DNA of 64,000 nt. Origin: Formivibrio sp. (GTDB lineage Bacteria; Pseudomonadota; Gammaproteobacteria; Burkholderiales; Chitinibacteraceae). Position numbers and translations under genes: made by a program. Under the pieces are notes generated by a model, which made no database searches, was not told where the DNA came from, and saw nothing but the letters and a program-made list of their open reading frames with translations. Numbering within the stretch: the stretch's first letter is position 1; each line of letters starts with the position of its first letter. The DNA lies in assembly GCA_031291275.1 (NCBI GenBank), contig JARLJJ010000043.1, positions 1-64,000 of the forward strand, in the 5' to 3' direction. Shown here in pieces: positions 56,503 to 64,000 of this stretch.

Positions 56503-57570
56503 CTAACCCTGCTGCTGGTCCCAGTACCAGATCGTTGCGCCGTAACTGGAATCCGGGAAATCAGGCATGGATACGCCTCGATCAAAATAGTGACGGGAAT
56601 TTTCTTTGGCAGGTGTCCACCAAAAGCCGGCTTGCGGACAAGGCTGGTTGGCACCGACACGACCGGTCTGTGGCTCAACCGTCGCAGTCTCGGAAGGGGG
56701 AACGGCTTCAGGTTCAGCGGAATAATCATTCAGGTATTCCGACTCATCAGGAATCACGCCATCCAGATAACGCGTATCTTCCCAAACCAAGCGCCATGCA
56801 ACTGCTTCTACGGTTTGTTGGCCAGGACCATCGGCCTCGTTAAAAACATCAATCCAAGGTGCTTGGGTACCCTTTATGAAGTAATTCAGCGCTTCGGTCT
56901 GACCTACCGGCAACCCAGGCACCACTTGCTCCCAAATGCCGCTATGGGTAACCCGTTCACCGCTCTTGACGGACTCTGGGCGGACTTCTGGCGTGGGGGG
57001 GCAATCGTAGGGAACCGTGTCATACAATCCGGGATCATGATCTAGTGAGCTATTAGCCCAAGGTTCTGGATCGTGTTCAATAAATGCTGTTGCCTTCCAA
57101 TCAGCATAAATTGGCACTCTCTCAAAAACATACACGCCACCCGCAGGACTAGCTCGTTCCTTCAGCAAGCGTAATTGCTCCAGCCGCGGTGACCACACCG
57201 TGTATTTGGGTACGCCACGCTCACCGCCTTCGAGTTCGTTGGTGTATTCGTCGGTGATGCCATTCATTGCTTTGGATGCAGCAAATGCTGCATCGCTCAA
57301 ATATCCATCATCTCGCTCGCGCCAAACATTGCGATCCCCTTTGCGCAAAGCCGCCAAACCAAGCGGGTACAGCTCCTGCGCTTCATACGCATATTTCAGG
57401 TTTTCGTCGGGGGGGGCCTCGCCCTTCGGCCATGTAGCAACAGCATCTTCGTAGGCTTTAACAAACTCATCAAACGTATGGGCGTAGTGTTCCCAGACGG
57501 TATAACTAGCCCATTTTTTAATGTCCCAGAATAGGCGACGGCGGCCCATTTCTATTTCACAAATACTCAT
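56503..57570 (-). CDS. Immunity-like protein, copy 2 of tandem pair
   Basis: A 355-residue cytoplasmic-looking protein without signal peptide. Its N-terminal half is helical (FWDIKKWASYTVWEHYAHTF, EAQELYPLGLAALRKGD). Its C-terminal 50 residues, GFWWTPAKENSRHYFDRG then SYGATIWYWDQQ, nearly match those of its neighbour. It resembles Imm71/Imm72-type immunity proteins in layout, which I infer and cannot verify. ATG 57570 overlaps the preceding stop (ATGA), so it is coupled to the upstream paralog. Confidence 0.65.
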   Translation of the reverse strand: MSICEIEMGRRRLFWDIKKWASYTVWEHYAHTFDEFVKAYEDAVATWPKGEAPPDENLKYAYEAQELYPLGLAALRKGDRNVWRERDDGYLSDAAFAASKAMNGITDEYTNELEGGERGVPKYTVWSPRLEQLRLLKERASPAGGVYVFERVPIYADWKATAFIEHDPEPWANSSLDHDPGLYDTVPYDCPPTPEVRPESVKSGERVTHSGIWEQVVPGLPVGQTEALNYFIKGTQAPWIDVFNEADGPGQQTVEAVAWRLVWEDTRYLDGVIPDESEYLNDYSAEPEAVPPSETATVEPQTGRVGANQPCPQAGFWWTPAKENSRHYFDRGVSMPDFPDSSYGATIWYWDQQQG

Positions 57571-57629
57571 TGCTGCTGATCCCAATACCAGATCGTTGCG
57601 CCGTAACTGGAATCTGGGTAATCCGGCAT
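56512..57629. repeat. 57-bp direct repeat at the 3' ends of the immunity-like genes
   Basis: Positions 56512-56568 and 57573-57629 match at 52 of 57 bases by my count, with an uninterrupted 29-base identity (56525-56553). Both encode the C-terminal motif YGATIWYWDQQ. Upstream parts of the two genes diverge. The feature spans both copies; the bases between are the coding region of the downstream gene. Confidence 0.75.
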
Positions 57630-58514
57630 AAGCTCGCCGTAATTAAACTGGCGACGGGAGTTCTCGCGGGCGGGTGTCCACCAGTAACCGGCGCCAGGGC
57701 AATGGTGATTGGCTTCGCAGCGCCCAGTTACTAAGCTGTTTTCGGGGGAAAATCCCTCGGGCGGCACGTCGATGAATTCGCCTTCCACGCGACGCACCAG
57801 TGTCCAGCAGGTGGGTTGCCATTCATCATCAACCAAATCACCGTATTCATCTTTCTCGGTCCAGACCGTTACCTCAGGCGCATCTTCAACCTCGCCAGGA
57901 ATCGCGTAAATAAAGCGGGCCGCGGCATTTCGTGCTTCTGGTAGGTAGATTCCAGGCATCGGAATTTTTTCGCCAGTGTTCATTTGCACTGATTCATCCA
58001 GTCGATAGCAGGGGATGCGAGCAGGCAGATCGAGTGGGCCAAATGCGTCCGGGTCATATCGGTAAGTCAAATCGCCTTCGTCCCATGTGCCGCTGGTAGT
58101 GCATTCAACACAACAATCCAATATACCGGCAGCCGACAGCCGGTCGTAATAGATTTCTTCGTCTTTCGGCTTCATCCAGCCTTTCCAGTAATCGGATTCA
58201 CCTTTGTTACACGAGCGCACGCCGCCACCGATCCAATAGCCTCGAGGGTCGCCATTAGCTAGTTGAACACATGCTTCCTCATAACGCGCCAATGCACCCC
58301 TAAAGTTAGGTAATACCCTATTACCCCAGACAATATCCGGTTGCTGGCTCAAGTGCCGATTGCGCAAATCAGAGGGCAAATTGTGCATATAGTCATCAAG
58401 ACAGCGCTCGTTGTGGTCGACAAACGATTTCCAAGCGTCACGAACTTTGCGCAGGTACTCGACCGACGAAAAACGCTCCAGTAAAAAGATCTCCTGCGAG
58501 TGCAGTTGTGCCAT
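57567..58514 (-). CDS. Immunity-like protein, copy 1 of tandem pair
   Basis: A 315-residue protein immediately downstream of the candidate effector gene (16 bases). It has an N-terminal helical half (RKVRDAWKSFVDHNERCLDD), several Cys (GILDCCVECTTSG), and a C-terminal module CPGAGYWWTPARENSRRQFN then SYGATIWYWDQQ shared with copy 2. AAGGATA precedes ATG 58514. By position it is the likely cognate immunity protein; homology to a named family is uncertain. Confidence 0.68.
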   Translation of the reverse strand: MAQLHSQEIFLLERFSSVEYLRKVRDAWKSFVDHNERCLDDYMHNLPSDLRNRHLSQQPDIVWGNRVLPNFRGALARYEEACVQLANGDPRGYWIGGGVRSCNKGESDYWKGWMKPKDEEIYYDRLSAAGILDCCVECTTSGTWDEGDLTYRYDPDAFGPLDLPARIPCYRLDESVQMNTGEKIPMPGIYLPEARNAAARFIYAIPGEVEDAPEVTVWTEKDEYGDLVDDEWQPTCWTLVRRVEGEFIDVPPEGFSPENSLVTGRCEANHHCPGAGYWWTPARENSRRQFNYGELMPDYPDSSYGATIWYWDQQQ

Positions 58515-58529
58515 ATTTGTTATCCTTTT

Positions 58530-59972
58530 TTACTCACGCCATTTATGGGTTAGTTTGGGTAGACCCACTTTGGCGCCAAAAAAATCTTCATCTCCCGGCA
58601 AATCAGGATCGATATAATCCCAGTTCGTAGCCTGGCGCTTACCCAAGTATTCCTTTTTCATATCTGCTGGGTTGAGCACAATCTGGATACCGCCACCTTC
58701 CAATGAAATGGCTTTGTCTGCGTCGCTGATCTGCGTCGCAGCGCGACCTTCCCAAACTTTCAGAGTCTTACCTGGCGGCACGGTGTAAGTCACGTATTCG
58801 CCGTTGCTATTCCAGTTTTTCCAGACAGCAAAACGCTTACGCCATTCGGCCTTGCTTTTAAGTGCCTTGAATTCCGCTTCTCGCATCCAGCAAATGCTGT
58901 TGTCATTAGATGTTGGATCAAGCACCCGATACAACGTTTCACCTTCCGGAATTTCCACTGCCTTCATGCTTTTATCGAATGTATCGAGTTTTCCTTTTAA
59001 TGGCCCACTATCAAATCCAGGCCAGCCCGTCTTGATAGCCGCGTGGTGCTCCTTGGTTAGACTTTTTAATTTTTTATATTTCGCTGGCTTTCCCACATCC
59101 GCCCAACTTGGCCGATGCTTGCGGATCAAGGTGGCTTCGGTGGCTTCATCCACCCCCTTGTAAGTGTGCCGTGCCATCGCATCGGCATGCGCCCGGAATG
59201 CTTTATCCCCCTCGATATCCAGGCGCCTCGCCAAGCGATTCAGGGCATCAGTCAGCGGGTTCAGCGCTTTGCTCAGCATGGTATTGGCTTGCTTGCGCAC
59301 ATCATCCAGCAAGACAAGCAAATCCTTGACCGGCTGTTTGATCGACTGCGGCCCCCAGTTTGCCGCTTTATTCAGCAACTTTTTGGTGACATCGAGCAGT
59401 TTGTCGAACTGTTTCAGCAAGGCGTTGACGTTGATCTTGCCAATCACTTCGCGTAGCTTGCCTGCCAGATATTTATAAGGATTGTAAATCCTGAGCGTGG
59501 TCAGCGTTTTTCGTGTAGCGGGCATATCCAGGAATTTTTTAATCCCGTTGATGGCCGCGTCCAATATCTTGGGATCAATCTTCCCGATGACTTTGCCAGT
59601 TGCGGTGAATCCCGCTTTCCGTAAATACAGGAAGGCGACTTTCAGCCCCCCTTTGGCAAAGGAACCCAGTGTCGGGAAGAGTCCAATCAGTGTGAGGCAC
59701 AGCGCGACCCATGCGCCAACATTATTACTGTCCTTGTGGATATTCTTACAATTGGCAACCAGATCACGCACATCACAGATTTGATCGACCACAGGGATCA
59801 TGGAAATAATCGTGCCCGTGGCAATCTGGCCTGCTGATTGATTCTCGCTGAAGTCCCCCTGTATCGTTTCCCATATCCACTGACCCAGTGCGTTCAAGTT
59901 CTTTTGGCCGTTTTCGATCCATTCCTTGGGCGCGGCGGTAAACCATGCAAGGGCGTTGGTGAAGTCACTCAT
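58530..59972 (-). CDS. Candidate T6SS effector with toxin-like C-terminus
   Basis: A 480-residue protein with two visible parts. Residues 40-115 are a hydrophobic pre-toxin segment (ATGTIISMIPVVDQICDVRD, WVALCLTLIGLFPTLGSFAK) common in VgrG-linked effectors and able to span membranes. Helical residues 130-260 follow. Residues 345-435 form the putative toxic domain: R349 in GETLYRVLD, GEYVTYTVPPGKTLKVWEGR and GGGIQIVL. This resembles the layout of NADase/ADP-ribosyltransferase-like toxins, which I infer from motifs only. It overlaps vgrG (ATGA) and precedes two immunity-like genes. Confidence 0.72.
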   Translation of the reverse strand: MSDFTNALAWFTAAPKEWIENGQKNLNALGQWIWETIQGDFSENQSAGQIATGTIISMIPVVDQICDVRDLVANCKNIHKDSNNVGAWVALCLTLIGLFPTLGSFAKGGLKVAFLYLRKAGFTATGKVIGKIDPKILDAAINGIKKFLDMPATRKTLTTLRIYNPYKYLAGKLREVIGKINVNALLKQFDKLLDVTKKLLNKAANWGPQSIKQPVKDLLVLLDDVRKQANTMLSKALNPLTDALNRLARRLDIEGDKAFRAHADAMARHTYKGVDEATEATLIRKHRPSWADVGKPAKYKKLKSLTKEHHAAIKTGWPGFDSGPLKGKLDTFDKSMKAVEIPEGETLYRVLDPTSNDNSICWMREAEFKALKSKAEWRKRFAVWKNWNSNGEYVTYTVPPGKTLKVWEGRAATQISDADKAISLEGGGIQIVLNPADMKKEYLGKRQATNWDYIDPDLPGDEDFFGAKVGLPKLTHKWRE

Positions 59973-62764
59973 TTCAGTATCCCGGTAGCGCTTTTATCAG
60001 CTTCGCCAAGCATCACGGACAGATCATCCGGCGCTTCTTCCGGCTTGGGAGGTGGCAGTTCATAGCTAACCTTGGCTCCCTCCAGCTTGACACCCTCATG
60101 CCGGGCCTCGCCTTGCGCATTGAGCTTTCCGCTTAGGGTGGCACCGCTATCAAATTTTATTTTGTATGGTGCATCGACTATAGGATTTCCCTCGGCGTCG
60201 TTGAAATGCACACCAATCCAGTGCGGACCTTGCATTGGCATCATGGGTTGATCTGCGCTCTTGCTCGCCGGCCCAGCCCACACATGGCTCCCCGCCTTAA
60301 CCGTGAACGCACCCGGACAGCCCACTTCGATATTGCCGCCTTCGAGTTTCAGGTACGCCCCACCCGACCCAATGGCTGTAATGGCCTTTTCGGCATGCAA
60401 TTCGACATTGGCGGTACTGGAGGTAATCGCCACGCCCTTCTGCGCATTGATCGCCATGTCATCGGTTTGCGCTTGGGCGAGGAACTGGCCTTCATGCGCG
60501 ATCAGCCGCACGCCTTCTTTCTGGCTGAACAGGCTGATGCCGCTTCCGGCGTTGAGCTTGATCTGCTGGCCTGCGGTCTGCTGAATGTGTTGTCCGGCAA
60601 TCTGGTTCAGTTGTTCGCCGGTGTAGTGCGTGGTGGTCTTGGGCGTGGCGCTGCTGATGCCGCCGGGTGAGCTGAGGGCGATGATCGGGCTTTGGCCGTT
60701 GGGCTTGCCTTTGGCGGTGTTGCTGCCGTTTTCCCAGTCGGTGAGTTGCTGGTTCAGCTCTTTCTGCTTGTCGGTTTCTGTTTTGAACGCATGGCAAGTC
60801 TCGGCGCTGTCGCCCAGGCTTTTGAGCAGTGCCAGTGCGGTTTGCAGGTGGTTGATCAGTTCGCCGCGCGCGAGCTGGTTGTCGCTGGCGCCACTTCTGG
60901 CATCGGTGCTGAGCAGCAGGCCATGGGCCGCTCTGATTGATGCGGCGGCGTCGGTTCTGAGTTCGGCACCTTCGCCTCTGGGTTCGCCTTTGCCCTCGGT
61001 TCTGGGGTGGGTGAGGTAGCCCAGATTCAGTTGGGTCTTGGCATGCTCGCAGGATAACTTGGTGCGCACTTCGCCGGTGGTGTCGTCGAACAAGAGTTCG
61101 TTGTATTGCCCGCCTTTGTATTCCTTGCTCTTGATGCCGGAGAGCGTCTTGTTGGCCGGGAGTGATCCGGCACCGCTGAATTCTGGCGGGGTATGGCTGC
61201 CGTTGTAGACGACGCCAGTGATCAGCGGACGATCAATATCGCCTTCGATGAAATCAACCAGCACTTCCTGTCCAATGCGCGGGATGAACTGGTGGCCCCA
61301 GCCGGCGCCGGCGCTCGGGTAGGCGATTCTTAACCAACAACTGCTGCGGTCATCGAGATTCGCGCCGAATTCGGGGTGCTCGCTCGGGCGTTGCCAGTGG
61401 AACTGGATCTTGATACGGCCGAGTGCGTCGGTGTGGATTTCCTCTCCCGCGGGGCCGACGACGGTGGCGGTCTGCACGCCGTTGGCCATGGGCTTGGCGT
61501 GTTCCGTGTGGGCAAAATCCGGGGTGAGGGCAATGCCGCGCCGTACCAGAGTCAGGTCGGTGGTGAAAGCTTGTTCTTGTGTACTGGCTGTTTGCAGACC
61601 CGTGAGCAAACCCACTTGCAGCAGGCTGGCCAATCCACTCTGCAATTCGCCCGGCAGGTTGTTGTTGGCGGTAAAGGTTTGGCCGGTGATGACGAATTGA
61701 CGTTGTTCGGGCAAATCCTGATCGTGTACCGGGTGGTCGCAGAGCGTGAACCATTCGCCGACATTCAGGCCGCGCACGCTGCCGGAAGCCGTAAAGGTCT
61801 TGGCTTGCCGATCACTGGCTTGTTGGCGCAGCTGGGTATAGCGCGCCAGGTCTTCCGGCGTGCCGTAATACTGGGTCTGGGCATCGTAGTCTTCCAGGCT
61901 GCGGTGGGCTTGTTCGCCTCCCGTGCCTTGGTCGATGCGAGTACTGTCATCGCTATGATGGGTGCTGACGGCCTGGTATTCGTAGCTGGCAAGGCTGGTC
62001 TGGCTGTTGACGATCTGGCGGGTGCTGTTCCAGCTTTGCAGGCCGTCTTCGCTTTCGGTGCCGTCGGCGCGGTGAAAACGCACGCGTGGCAGGCTGGCGG
62101 AATTCAGGGCATAGGCGTCGTCGAACAGCACCAGGGTGTGGGTGGGATGGTCACCGGACTCAAAGCGGTAGTGGGTGGTGATGCCTTCTTCGCGTAACAG
62201 ACGGGCAATGAAGGTTTGGTCCGATTCACGGTATTGCAGGCAATAGCTGCGCGTGGGATAAGTCTGGCCCAGTTGCAGCTCAAGATTGAAACTGCGAGCG
62301 ATGACCGGGTTGGCGGCACGATGCTCGTCCAGGATCTGCTGGACGATCTCGACGACAGTCTTATCCTGGAACACCCGGCTGCTGCGGCGCTGGGCCAGCA
62401 AAGCGAGTGCGGGTTCAACAGTCAGGCGGTATTTGGCAAAGCCGCCGTCGCTGCCCAGTTGGGCGCTTTGGGTGACGATCCCGGTGAGGATTTGTTCATC
62501 ACCCAGTGCGGTAGTGATGCCAATCTCGGCCGGCAGACCGATCAGATCCTTGAGCGGTAGATGGCTGTCATCGCAAAGACAGTCGACAGTGAGAGTGTAG
62601 CTCTCGTCCAGTGCGATTCGGCCTTGGACGGTTTGCGGCAGCAACTTGCATAACCCCTGGCCATCGTCAGCCAAATCCAGGCGCAGAATACGGTTGTCTT
62701 GATCAAAAGCGCTGGCAAATGCGGCCGAGAGGCGTGCAAAGGAGAAGTCGGTCAAAGCATTCAT
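59969..62764 (-). CDS. vgrG: VgrG/TssI spike protein with C-terminal extension
   Basis: Trimeric T6SS puncturing spike. The 931-residue protein has the gp27-like base (YRESDQTFIARLLREEGITT), an OB/gp5-like segment (SSCWLRIAYPSAGAGWGHQF and GQEVLVDFIEGDIDRPLITG), and a DUF2345 needle region (about residues 640-820, with NAQKGVAITSS repeats). After it comes a transthyretin-like domain (VHFNDAEGNPIVDAPYKIKF) and a short tail PEEAPDDLSVMLGEADKS. Such tails often bind the effector encoded next. Effector start overlaps the stop. Confidence 0.93.
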   Translation of the reverse strand: MNALTDFSFARLSAAFASAFDQDNRILRLDLADDGQGLCKLLPQTVQGRIALDESYTLTVDCLCDDSHLPLKDLIGLPAEIGITTALGDEQILTGIVTQSAQLGSDGGFAKYRLTVEPALALLAQRRSSRVFQDKTVVEIVQQILDEHRAANPVIARSFNLELQLGQTYPTRSYCLQYRESDQTFIARLLREEGITTHYRFESGDHPTHTLVLFDDAYALNSASLPRVRFHRADGTESEDGLQSWNSTRQIVNSQTSLASYEYQAVSTHHSDDSTRIDQGTGGEQAHRSLEDYDAQTQYYGTPEDLARYTQLRQQASDRQAKTFTASGSVRGLNVGEWFTLCDHPVHDQDLPEQRQFVITGQTFTANNNLPGELQSGLASLLQVGLLTGLQTASTQEQAFTTDLTLVRRGIALTPDFAHTEHAKPMANGVQTATVVGPAGEEIHTDALGRIKIQFHWQRPSEHPEFGANLDDRSSCWLRIAYPSAGAGWGHQFIPRIGQEVLVDFIEGDIDRPLITGVVYNGSHTPPEFSGAGSLPANKTLSGIKSKEYKGGQYNELLFDDTTGEVRTKLSCEHAKTQLNLGYLTHPRTEGKGEPRGEGAELRTDAAASIRAAHGLLLSTDARSGASDNQLARGELINHLQTALALLKSLGDSAETCHAFKTETDKQKELNQQLTDWENGSNTAKGKPNGQSPIIALSSPGGISSATPKTTTHYTGEQLNQIAGQHIQQTAGQQIKLNAGSGISLFSQKEGVRLIAHEGQFLAQAQTDDMAINAQKGVAITSSTANVELHAEKAITAIGSGGAYLKLEGGNIEVGCPGAFTVKAGSHVWAGPASKSADQPMMPMQGPHWIGVHFNDAEGNPIVDAPYKIKFDSGATLSGKLNAQGEARHEGVKLEGAKVSYELPPPKPEEAPDDLSVMLGEADKSATGILK

Positions 62765-62776
62765 TACAGACTCCGC

Positions 62777-63265
62777 TTAGAGTTGGTCGCGCACTTGATA
62801 GGCGCGCGATGACAACTGCAAAGTGGCATCAAACGTGATGGGAGGACGATTTGGATGTACGCGCAGTACGGCATCAACCCGGAAATGCAGTTGTCGCTCC
62901 TGCTCACGCGGTATTTCCAGCGCTACCCGCACCCGTGCCAAGCGTGGCTCGTGGCGTTCAATAGCCTCCCGCACCTTGTCGCGCAGATAGGCCCGATCAT
63001 CGGGATCAAGCAGACTGATCGCACTGATATCAAGAATGCCAAAATTGATCATTGATCCACGCGCCAGCGGGTATCGCTCGAAGATTTCATCATCAAAACC
63101 AAGCCGGGTATTGAGCAGTGACTCAATATCCCGTGCGATGCCTTGCTTGAAAATACGCAAATCAAAGCGCGACGCCGTCGTTTCAACCTGATTGTGCGGA
63201 CTGTCGTCGAGCAAGCGATCAAGCAGGGACGGTGGAATGGATGCCGCATGGCGCTCGCGGATCAT
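62777..63265 (-). CDS. tssE: T6SS baseplate protein TssE
   Basis: gp25-like baseplate subunit, 162 residues. It shows SRFDLRIFKQGIARDIESLL, TRLGFDDEIFERYPLARGSM, INFGILDISAISLLD and EPRLARVRVALE, as in TssE. ATG 63265 is selected because it overlaps the tssL stop (ATGA) and the family N-terminus fits; an earlier start would add 50 unlike residues. Twelve bases before vgrG. Confidence 0.92.
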   Translation of the reverse strand: MIRERHAASIPPSLLDRLLDDSPHNQVETTASRFDLRIFKQGIARDIESLLNTRLGFDDEIFERYPLARGSMINFGILDISAISLLDPDDRAYLRDKVREAIERHEPRLARVRVALEIPREQERQLHFRVDAVLRVHPNRPPITFDATLQLSSRAYQVRDQL

Positions 63266-64000
63266 GGATTGGCAGTCACCGCTGACGCGGTAAGGCTGGT
63301 TGCCGGGGCAAAGGCGACAGCATGGCTCAGCAACTCTGTCCGGCCACCCAGAAGGAAATGGTAAGCGACGAACACCGTTACCAATACGATGGACAGCAAA
63401 GCAAAATAGAGCCAAAGGGGCAGCTCATTCTTTACATATTGCTGAAAACGAAGTGGCAATTTCCAGTTTGGCGCGAATTCGGCACGCCCTCCCCGTACCT
63501 GCTGAATTTCCTGCCCAAGACGATGTGCCAGATAGGCCAGCTTGTCACTTCCTTCCAATAGATACTTGCCTTGGAAGCCAAGCAGGATGCAGGTGTGAAA
63601 GACTTCCAATTCCTCGACATGCTTGGCTGGATCAAAGCGCAGACGCTCCAAACGTTCAAAAAAACCTTCCCCGGCCAGATGTTCGCCAAACAAACGCAAC
63701 TGAAGCGGTGCGCGTTCCCATTCTTCCCGCAAGGAGAAACTGGAGGACAAAATGATCTCGTCCATCAAGGCACAGAAAGCATATTTGGCATGCTGTACCG
63801 CTTCAACCGATTTACCGAAATTGTGCGCATTCCGGTCAAATGAAGCCAAAAACTCATCAACCCGACGGTTGAATTCGCTGGCGCTGTTGGGTGCATTTCC
63901 ATCACGCAGCAAGAATAAAAGATAAATACCGTCCTCAAAAAGATCGCGCAGACACGGTGTACGTGGCGTTTCAATCGTCAGGGCAAGGGACGGGTCAGTG
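63262..64000 (-). CDS. tssL: T6SS inner-membrane protein TssL (DotU type), partial
   Basis: The gene runs in frame through the window end: upstream of any local start codon I can read SLALTIETPRTPCLRDLFED and GIYLLFLLRDG. The visible part has the DotU cytoplasmic domain (AKYAFCALMDEIILSS, LAGEGFFERLERLRFDP, HTCILLGFQGKY) and one C-terminal membrane helix (LWLYFALLSIVLVTVFVAYH), then 20-odd residues. No OmpA-like peptidoglycan-binding domain is present. The 5' end lies outside the window. Confidence 0.9.
   Translation of the reverse strand, partial: TDPSLALTIETPRTPCLRDLFEDGIYLLFLLRDGNAPNSASEFNRRVDEFLASFDRNAHNFGKSVEAVQHAKYAFCALMDEIILSSSFSLREEWERAPLQLRLFGEHLAGEGFFERLERLRFDPAKHVEELEVFHTCILLGFQGKYLLEGSDKLAYLAHRLGQEIQQVRGGRAEFAPNWKLPLRFQQYVKNELPLWLYFALLSIVLVTVFVAYHFLLGGRTELLSHAVAFAPATSLTASAVTANP

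Overview
ORGANISM. The window looks like chromosome of a betaproteobacterium. Evidence: a complete 14-gene nuo operon in nuoA-N order behind tRNA-Leu(GAG), a thrS-infC-rpmI-rplT-pheS-pheT-ihfA-merR block ending at tRNA-Pro(GGG), a Flp/Tad pilus locus and a type VI secretion (T6SS) cluster. Protein sequences resemble those of Neisseriales/Nitrosomonadales-type betaproteobacteria; I cannot name a genus from sequence alone. LAYOUT. (1) 1-14.8 kb: tRNA-Leu and complex I genes nuoA-nuoN, tightly packed with several stop/start overlaps, one palindromic intergenic repeat before nuoN and a clear terminator after it. A DUF2520-type Rossmann protein follows. (2) 16.0-34.8 kb: a large tad locus. A first group of two TadE-like pseudopilins and a VWA-domain TadG (16.0-18.5 kb) is separated from the main operon by two divergent, AT-rich PAP2 phosphatase genes and an AT-rich spacer. 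The main operon runs flp1, flp2, tadV, a winged-helix AAA ATPase, cpaB, cpaC secretin, a small lipoprotein, a second TadG, two more TadE proteins, tadZ, tadA, tadB, tadC and a TPR/LytR_C lipoprotein. Together these encode pilin, prepilin peptidase, motor, platform, secretin and five minor pilin-like proteins. (3) 34.9-42.6 kb: tRNA-Val(GAC), then core translation genes, including infC with a rare start codon and a possible pseudoknotted leader before rpmI, then tRNA-Pro(GGG). (4) 42.6-47.9 kb: an island-like stretch next to tRNA-Pro. It has short GGTAGCCAC repeats, poorly conserved small genes, large hairpins, a hipBA toxin-antitoxin pair with five evenly spaced operator-like boxes, and a small Lys-rich ORF behind a structured leader. 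I found no integrase. (5) 47.97-64 kb, minus strand: part of a T6SS cluster. In transcription order it runs tssL (cut by the window end), tssE, vgrG, a candidate effector with membrane-active N-terminal and toxin-like C-terminal regions, two related immunity-like genes, PAAR, clpV, tssF, tssG, an unrecognised two-TM protein and tssA. The genes tssB, tssC, hcp, tssJ, tssK and tssM are not in the window and may lie beyond the right edge. MOST UNUSUAL SIGNALS. The 26-bp-periodic operator array upstream of hipB, the vgrG-linked effector/immunity/PAAR module, the repeat and hairpin-rich sequence beside tRNA-Pro, the candidate rpmI leader pseudoknot, and the missed small gene at 47579-47713.
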